NCBI RefSeq assembly: GCF_019931065.1
Contig: NZ_JAIOUQ010000009.1
Span: 276,629 to 340,628, forward strand
DNA length: 64,000 bases
DNA from: Methanobacterium spitsbergense
Lineage (GTDB): Archaea; Methanobacteriota; Methanobacteria; Methanobacteriales; Methanobacteriaceae
Reading direction: 5' to 3'
Part shown: positions 59,052 through 64,000 of the stretch, piece after piece
How positions within the stretch are numbered: the first letter of the stretch is position 1
Layout of the letters: each line of letters starts with the position of its first letter
Notes under the pieces: generated by a model
Database searches by the model: none
What the model saw: only the letters and a program-made list of their open reading frames with translations
What the model was told of the DNA's origin: nothing
Made by a program: the position numbers and the translations under genes

Positions 59052-60995
59052 TTAAACACCTACCTTACCCTGTTCATCTAAACTTTTCTGTACTTCTTTT
59101 ATTTCATCATTGTACTTGTCACCAAGACCTTTCTGCTTATGGCCTCCTGTAAATGGGAGTTCATGAGCTGGTCTTCCTTCAAGAGATTTGGTCATGGTTT
59201 TGATGTCTCTTTTAACAAGTTCTGGACCTATATCTTTTTCAAGATCAGCTTTAATTTCTTTGACTAGATCTGATTCCTGTTCAGGTGTCATGTCGGGTTC
59301 TAATTTTTTATGCAGATCTAATGATTTTGTGAGAAGATTTTTCTTGGTTTTCTTTAAATCTGTTTCATCAGAACTGTCTAATCTTGTTTCTAATGATTTA
59401 ATTTTTTCATCTTTTTCTTTGAGAGTTTTCTCAAATTTAGAGTCACGTTCATCTAACATTTTGGTTACATCTAATTTTGATATCATACCTTTCTGTACTC
59501 CTACTGTTGGCTCTGAAGGTTCAGGTTCGGTTATGGTTGGTTCAGGTTCATTCTTTTCAATACCTAACACGCCTTTAATGAACTCCTTACCTTCATCTCC
59601 AAGACCTTTTACTTTATCTACAAATGTTTCATCCATCCCTTCTGGGATATTCTCAGTTTTAGTCAACTTACCGCCTCCGTTTGGTTTGACTGCTTTTATC
59701 ATCCATTTACTTTCTTGTAACGCCTTTGTTACGAATTGTAAGTCTGCTCGGACAGGATCACCTAATTTAACTTTCATGTTTCCTGTTCCATCATCTTCTC
59801 GTGTATATGGAATCGTGTATAGATCATCACTTGATGAAATATCCCAATCACTACTTACAAAAATAGAATCAGGGGACGTGTATTGAAGATAACAATCACG
59901 ATTAAATCCTCCCCACTGGTTGGGGGTTCCATACTTTTTATCTAATTCCCCATTAATCTCAGCCTGTATCGTTTCAAAGGCATCATTGACACTCAGTACA
60001 GTTTTTTTAATTTTATCTCCTCCTATTGATTTATTCACAGCTGATTTTTCATCTATGAGTTTTAATAATTCATCTGCAGCATCGTATAATTCTGTGTTCT
60101 TACCTGCACTACTCATGCCTCCTGCAGCTGCAGTTTTAGCAGCTATAACTCCTTGACGGTAAATTTTACTGTTCTTACCTATCTCAAAACCATAACTACC
60201 TGCTAGTTTTTCATCCATATCTGGATGTACGGCTAGGGCATATTTTTTATATTCATCAATTTTATTATCAAAATCAGCAAATAACGGCTTATTCCACGAC
60301 CCATTATTAATATTATCGTTGTCTATCTGTTCCTTTGCAAAATCAAGACAAGTCTGGTTAACTATCCAATCAGATTTTTTAATCTTTTCAACGTCGATAT
60401 CTAATGATTTGTAGATCTGTCTACACATCGAACCGTAACATGTCTTTTCGGTCTTTGTTGAAGCTCTTGCTGTTCCTCTAGTGGTCCAGTTTGCAGGTGT
60501 GTCGGTGAGTGCTGCTTTGACAAGGAATACACCGTCGATCTTTTGAATACCTGAACCATCATCTTCAAGAATTTCGGTAGCATGTCCTTGAATACTTCCA
60601 CCGATTGGAGACTCTGAATTAATTAATGATTTAATTGTGGATTCCCACTCTTCATTAACACGTAGATCTACCCATAACACTTTTTCAGCGTCAACCCATG
60701 CATCTGTAACGGGCCCTATTATGGCTTTTAAACCTTCAAAATGATTATCATCAATATTAATACCTTTTGCTATCAATGATTTTTTTACGTCGCTACCATC
60801 AACATTTAATCCTTTAGCTTGCATAGCCATCGAATCGATACATTTCTCTGTCATCTGATCCCCTTGAAGATCAGGATCTGTATTGCTTATTGCAAATTCA
60901 ATATGGTAAAAACCATCACTTTGCATTCCACTTTGTGATTTTTGCAGTGGCATTACAAACTCGAATTGTTTATTAAGTAATTTTGCTTCAGGCAT
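59052..60995 (-). CDS. Prohead protease fused to scaffold-like domain
   Basis: 647 residues. N-terminal ~190 residues resemble phage prohead serine proteases (DNHFEGLKAIIGPVTDAWVDAEKVLWVDLRV with a candidate His, SPIGGSIQG with a candidate Ser). Residues about 340-430 (WGGFNRDCYLQYTSPDSIFVSSDW, YTIPYTREDDGTGNMKVKLGDPV) match a domain seen in long phage head proteases. The last ~200 residues (KTLKEKDEKIKSLETRLDSSDETDLKK...) are charged coiled coil as in scaffolds. Both functions on one chain. Confidence 0.75.
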   Translation of the reverse strand: MPEAKLLNKQFEFVMPLQKSQSGMQSDGFYHIEFAISNTDPDLQGDQMTEKCIDSMAMQAKGLNVDGSDVKKSLIAKGINIDDNHFEGLKAIIGPVTDAWVDAEKVLWVDLRVNEEWESTIKSLINSESPIGGSIQGHATEILEDDGSGIQKIDGVFLVKAALTDTPANWTTRGTARASTKTEKTCYGSMCRQIYKSLDIDVEKIKKSDWIVNQTCLDFAKEQIDNDNINNGSWNKPLFADFDNKIDEYKKYALAVHPDMDEKLAGSYGFEIGKNSKIYRQGVIAAKTAAAGGMSSAGKNTELYDAADELLKLIDEKSAVNKSIGGDKIKKTVLSVNDAFETIQAEINGELDKKYGTPNQWGGFNRDCYLQYTSPDSIFVSSDWDISSSDDLYTIPYTREDDGTGNMKVKLGDPVRADLQFVTKALQESKWMIKAVKPNGGGKLTKTENIPEGMDETFVDKVKGLGDEGKEFIKGVLGIEKNEPEPTITEPEPSEPTVGVQKGMISKLDVTKMLDERDSKFEKTLKEKDEKIKSLETRLDSSDETDLKKTKKNLLTKSLDLHKKLEPDMTPEQESDLVKEIKADLEKDIGPELVKRDIKTMTKSLEGRPAHELPFTGGHKQKGLGDKYNDEIKEVQKSLDEQGKVGV

Positions 60996-61338
60996 AGGCT
61001 AGTTCACCTCCTATTAACTCAGTTAAAAATAGAAAATTAATTAATCTTAATTCAATTTCTTAGATGTAAAAAAACTTTTATTATCCTTGGATTTGTTCTT
61101 TCTTCGAGCTTTACCAATCTCTTTAACAGTTTCTTTAGTGCTTTTTTTCATGATTAATCACCAACTTCGTAATAGTGCGATTTAACGAAATAGACATTTT
61201 CAATAATTTTTAGTAATCAAGTATCAATCCTCCAATCCACGAAATAAGAGTTCATAGGATTTATTAGGATTTCATTTAGGTATAATAAAATTAAACAAAA
61301 AAGTAATTATAAAAAAATATATGAAAAATGTTCAAATG
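60996..61338. other. Spacer with one very short gene
   Basis: 343 bases between the MuF-like and protease genes, longer than any other spacer in the virion block. It contains a 34-codon gene with a good ribosome binding site at 61047-61151. The rest (61152-61338) is AT-rich with nothing I can identify, and may hold a promoter for the protease gene. Confidence 0.5.
61047..61151 (-). CDS. 34-residue basic peptide
   Basis: ATG 61151 follows GGTGAT on the minus strand (spacing 6). The product is MKKSTKETVKEIGKARRKN and KSKDNKSFFTSKKLN: highly basic, helical. Could bind nucleic acid or be an internal head peptide. The ribosome binding site is the main support; no homologue recognised. Confidence 0.5.
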   Translation of the reverse strand: MKKSTKETVKEIGKARRKNKSKDNKSFFTSKKLN

Positions 61339-62271
61339 CTATGCATCAAATTCAACACCTGCAACAACTAATTTGCATCTTCCCCCATAATGCTCTTCAG
61401 GAATCTCTAATATACTCCATGGACTGTTATCGGCATTATCTTGGCAATATTCACATACGTCACTATCTTCCATCGTTACCCAATCAACCTCAATTGCTAA
61501 AGTTAAAGTTGCAGCTCCAAATAATCCTGCTTCTAACCATCCTGCTTTTTGGCTTTCAACCCATCCAAACATTCCAAGTTGGTCTAAACGGTTATTGTTG
61601 TCTTTAAATGCACTATCTGTACTATTAATGTTTTCACAATATTCTCGTAGTTCTTCTTCATCCATATCAGGATTTTCTTTGGATGCCTCTTTCATGCAAG
61701 GTGTCCAACTCGATTTATTTATTGCTTTTTTTATTGTTGATGTAGGTGTAACTGAAGCATAGTAACTGTTCACATCAGTTATGTTAATTATCTGTCTTAA
61801 CCTTCCACGTAAAACTAGGTAAGCATCTTCAATATTCATTAACTGTTGTCTTAATATGCTGTTTAGACGTGGTTGATCCTCTTCTTGTTTAGGAACTTTA
61901 ACTTTGTAATCGTCTTTTAATGTTGTGTTCATATCATCGTAACCAGACTGATATCTGGTTTCATCTGATGATTGAACTTTATCTTGAGCATCTTTCATTA
62001 ATGAATCAATTGAATCATCTACAGCTTTGATTTTATCTTCAGCTAACTGTTCTTTATTTAATAATAATTTTTTAAATTTATTATAAAAATCTTCATTAGG
62101 ACTAATTAAGGTGTTACGTTGCTTTAACTCTTCTTTGGTTGCAGTTCCTTCACCTAAATTGGGGTTAGCTTCAAACTTTAAGTCATCATTAGCAGTTGAT
62201 TTTTTGAGTTCAGGCATTACTTTGAGAAGTAAACTATCCATAAAATCTTCATCAACTGGAATCATCGCCAT
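61339..62271 (-). CDS. MuF-like minor head protein
   Basis: 310 residues. Helical charged N-terminal two thirds and the C-terminal MuF/SPP1 gp7 core: LGMFGWVESQKAGWLEAGLFGAATLTLAIEVDWVTMEDSDVCEYCQDNADNSPWSILEIPEEHYGGRCKLVV in consecutive pieces, with CxxC and HYGGRC that form the usual metal-like site. Starts 4 bases after the portal stop. Associates with portal during head morphogenesis in phages. Confidence 0.82.
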   Translation of the reverse strand: MAMIPVDEDFMDSLLLKVMPELKKSTANDDLKFEANPNLGEGTATKEELKQRNTLISPNEDFYNKFKKLLLNKEQLAEDKIKAVDDSIDSLMKDAQDKVQSSDETRYQSGYDDMNTTLKDDYKVKVPKQEEDQPRLNSILRQQLMNIEDAYLVLRGRLRQIINITDVNSYYASVTPTSTIKKAINKSSWTPCMKEASKENPDMDEEELREYCENINSTDSAFKDNNNRLDQLGMFGWVESQKAGWLEAGLFGAATLTLAIEVDWVTMEDSDVCEYCQDNADNSPWSILEIPEEHYGGRCKLVVAGVEFDA

Positions 62272-62275
62272 ATCC

Positions 62276-63721
62276 TTACCCCATCAACCCTACTTTTCTT
62301 AATGCCTTTTTAAACTGTATAAGTTCCTGTTTCTTCGCTACACTGTTTTTAGGTTCTTCTAAGTGTGAATTTACATTTGCTATTTCAAAATCATCGGACG
62401 GTAAATTCTGATAATCAGCACTTTCATCTTCAGCACCAAAATCGATACTATCAGCCATGTCTTGACTACGCCTAATCTCTGTTTTACCTGTCGCTCCCAT
62501 CTGCCATAATAGTTGCATACGCTGTAATATGCCAAGTAAATCTTTGCTTAAAAATGGTTTATATTCAATTTTAAAGTAACCTTCAACGATCCCTGCTTGA
62601 GTTTTAATTTCCTGTGCATATCGGGCTATGAGTTTACGATAAGTTTTACGGCTTCCACCGGCCTCTCTCTTCTGTATTGTGCTGTTAAGAATGGTTTCCA
62701 TCGAAGATCTATTGACTGTTTTTGCAGCTTCAGCGTTGACTAATACTAATGGAATGTCTAGTTTTGTAGCTAATACATCGTAGGTATTCTTTTCTGTTTC
62801 TGCAAAATCAGTGGCTTTACCTGACATTGACGATATTTCTGCAGGTTTTAAAAAGCTCCATGATACGATTGATTTTCGGCTTTCTTCTTGTCTTCGCAAT
62901 ATATCTACTTGTTCTGCAAGTTTTTTATTAGCTTCATCCCAATTCTTTAAAACATCTTCACCCATTGGTGTTTTTTGCAGTTCTTCAACATCCAATACGT
63001 TATGTCGATAAACATTAGCCTGTTTCCACATCAACTCTAAACGTAACCCGGGGGCTGCAGCTGCAGTCCTGCAGTCCTGTAAACAATTTTGTAATGCACT
63101 TACACCGTAGGGTCCATGCTTATATAAGTTACCTCTTATATTGTAGTCTATACGGTCTTGAGTTAATTCAATTGTTGATGAGTTCTCCCAACTTATAAGT
63201 GAATTGTTAACATTCTGTATATACGGTTGTGTTCCTGTACGGTCATAAACAGCTTTTTGAACACTATTCATATCGAGGGTAATTGGATCTATACAGTCAA
63301 TTCCTGTTATCTTATCATTCTCATCAAAGTAAAATCCACCATTTCCATTATAAGTTCTGATATTACATGCCCGGCCTAATACTTCTGTGAATGCTGAGAA
63401 CCGATTCATGGTTTCATTGAGTTCCATCTTTTCGAATTGAGCTTCAACAAGTTTTTTAGCTTCCTGACCATCGTCATCTGATTCGAAACCAGTTGGAATT
63501 AGATTAACTCCTGTTCCTATGTCTAATAGAACCAGTAAATCTATGAATGGCCCAGCTATACCTCGCTCATAATGAAGTCTGGCTTCAAAATCTGAGATGG
63601 TTGGATAATTCTCTAATAATTTCAAGTCATAGATCCCATATCCAGGGTATCGTCTTTGCATCCACCGCATCTGATCATTAGAAGGATCATCAAATACCAT
63701 GGGTATTGTATCTTTAGGCAT
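62276..63721 (-). CDS. Portal protein
   Basis: 481 residues, normal for siphovirus portals. VLLDIGTGVNLIPTGFESDDDGQ, EFDEND-type surface IDCIDPITLDMNSVQ, RIDYNIRGNLYKHGPYGVSALQNCL, and KATDFAETEKNTYDVLATKLDIPLVLVNAEAAKTVN-like crown region; SMETILNSTIQKREAGGSRKTYRKLIARYAQEIK fits the clip/stem part. Order terminase-portal-MuF supports it. Confidence 0.85.
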   Translation of the reverse strand: MPKDTIPMVFDDPSNDQMRWMQRRYPGYGIYDLKLLENYPTISDFEARLHYERGIAGPFIDLLVLLDIGTGVNLIPTGFESDDDGQEAKKLVEAQFEKMELNETMNRFSAFTEVLGRACNIRTYNGNGGFYFDENDKITGIDCIDPITLDMNSVQKAVYDRTGTQPYIQNVNNSLISWENSSTIELTQDRIDYNIRGNLYKHGPYGVSALQNCLQDCRTAAAAPGLRLELMWKQANVYRHNVLDVEELQKTPMGEDVLKNWDEANKKLAEQVDILRRQEESRKSIVSWSFLKPAEISSMSGKATDFAETEKNTYDVLATKLDIPLVLVNAEAAKTVNRSSMETILNSTIQKREAGGSRKTYRKLIARYAQEIKTQAGIVEGYFKIEYKPFLSKDLLGILQRMQLLWQMGATGKTEIRRSQDMADSIDFGAEDESADYQNLPSDDFEIANVNSHLEEPKNSVAKKQELIQFKKALRKVGLMG

Positions 63722-63734
63722 AGTTCTGTAACTC

Positions 63735-64000
63735 CTAGAATAATTGGAACGGATCTAAATTTTTAGGTAATCTTGGTTTACGTAAATAATTAAAGCCCTG
63801 ACTAAGGCTATCAATAATATTTGGAGATATAGACATTACAGGGGCAAGTCGACCTATCTCACCTTTTAATAATTCAAAATAAGATTCTTTATAACTAGAT
63901 TCATGATAAATCTTCGTAGTTAATAACTCATTTATCAAGACAAGTCCCTGTGTCATCTCTCTTATAAGGGGGCGGGCTCTGTTAAACTTGCTACCAACTG
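63735..64000 (-). CDS. Terminase large subunit, C-terminal end (5' part outside window)
   Basis: The frame is open to the window edge and reads VGSKFNRARPLIREMTQGLVLINELLTTKIYHESSYKESYFELL. The pattern 'K..RARP...M..G.v.i' is the end of the nuclease domain of large terminases. About 88 residues are visible. Directly precedes portal as in most tailed viruses. Catalytic residues lie outside. Confidence 0.72.
   Translation of the reverse strand, partial: VGSKFNRARPLIREMTQGLVLINELLTTKIYHESSYKESYFELLKGEIGRLAPVMSISPNIIDSLSQGFNYLRKPRLPKNLDPFQLF

Larger units (their letters stand above)
34905..64000. mobile_element. Provirus of a siphovirus-like archaeal virus (right part outside window)
   Basis: Contiguous minus-strand block with the head-to-tail gene order of tailed viruses: terminase, portal, MuF, protease/scaffold, decoration, capsid, connectors, tail, chaperone, tape measure, tail tip, receptor-binding protein, lysis. 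A pseudomurein endoisopeptidase marks a host with pseudomurein, as in viruses psiM2 and Drs3 of Methanobacteriales. The left limit is set at the tRNA-like element; the true attachment core is not identified. No integrase is visible. Confidence 0.85.

Overview
The window is chromosomal DNA of a methanogenic archaeon of the order Methanobacteriales, most likely Methanobacterium. Supporting evidence: archaeal-type ribosomal proteins (S4e, L32e, L19e, L34e, L14e, L18e), RNA polymerase subunits D (with ferredoxin-like cysteines), N and K, Cbf5 next to the ribosomal genes, the archaeal mevalonate branch with isopentenyl phosphate kinase, DapL, AT-rich spacers, and GGTGAT/GGAGGT ribosome binding sites with frequent TTG starts. 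An attached provirus encodes a pseudomurein-cleaving lysin, and pseudomurein is the wall polymer of this order.

Bases 1-10.4 kb hold the distal part of the large ribosomal cluster (S4e-L5-S14-S8-L6-L32e-L19e-L18-S5-L30-L15-SecY), then adenylate kinase, a DUF106 membrane insertase-like protein, L34e, cytidylate kinase, L14e and Cbf5. From 10.6 to 17.4 kb come tRNA-Ser, S13-S4-S11-RpoD-L18e-L13-S9-RpoN, an intron-containing tRNA (probably Pro), RpoK, enolase, a ferredoxin and S2. From 17.5 to 27.1 kb come a MEMO protein, mevalonate kinase, isopentenyl phosphate kinase, type 2 IPP isomerase, RNase J, a prenyltransferase (together the isoprenoid lipid supply), glutamyl-tRNA synthetase and LL-diaminopimelate aminotransferase. 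From 27.5 to 34.7 kb is a less conserved stretch: a membrane phosphodiesterase-like protein, a flavodoxin-like gene broken by one in-frame TAG, an intact flavodoxin with a MarR regulator and a tandem palindromic operator, a ZIP transporter, an AAA ATPase and a small orphan.

From about 34.8 kb to the end the window is one side of a tailed (siphovirus-like) provirus, nearly all on the minus strand. Read in transcription order from the right edge: terminase large subunit (cut by the edge), portal, MuF-like head protein, protease/scaffold, decoration protein, major capsid protein, head-tail connectors, tail tube candidates, a tail assembly chaperone with an apparent programmed -1 frameshift, tape measure, tail tip and lectin-like adhesin proteins, a retroelement-diversified receptor-binding protein, reverse transcriptase, and a lysis module (transglutaminase-like protein, small membrane protein, pseudomurein endoisopeptidase). 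Three plus-strand genes (two related zinc-ribbon membrane proteins and a lipoprotein) interrupt the virion block and look like morons. No integrase, replication or repressor gene lies in the window; they should lie to the right.

The most notable system is a diversity-generating retroelement (DGR) at 36.97-40.05 kb. A 116-bp template repeat (38401-38516) and a variable repeat (38584-38699) at the 3' end of a C-type-lectin-like tail gene differ at 29 positions by hand alignment. All 29 are adenines of the template on the coding strand, and none of the other 76 positions differ. A reverse transcriptase with DGR-type motifs follows. The template is enclosed by a perfect 12-bp inverted repeat, and a 97-residue protein overlaps the reverse transcriptase gene where one would look for an accessory factor. 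Other signals worth checking are the A AAA AAG slippery site, two tRNA-like elements inside or at the edge of the provirus, and a hairpin that includes the capsid gene stop codon.
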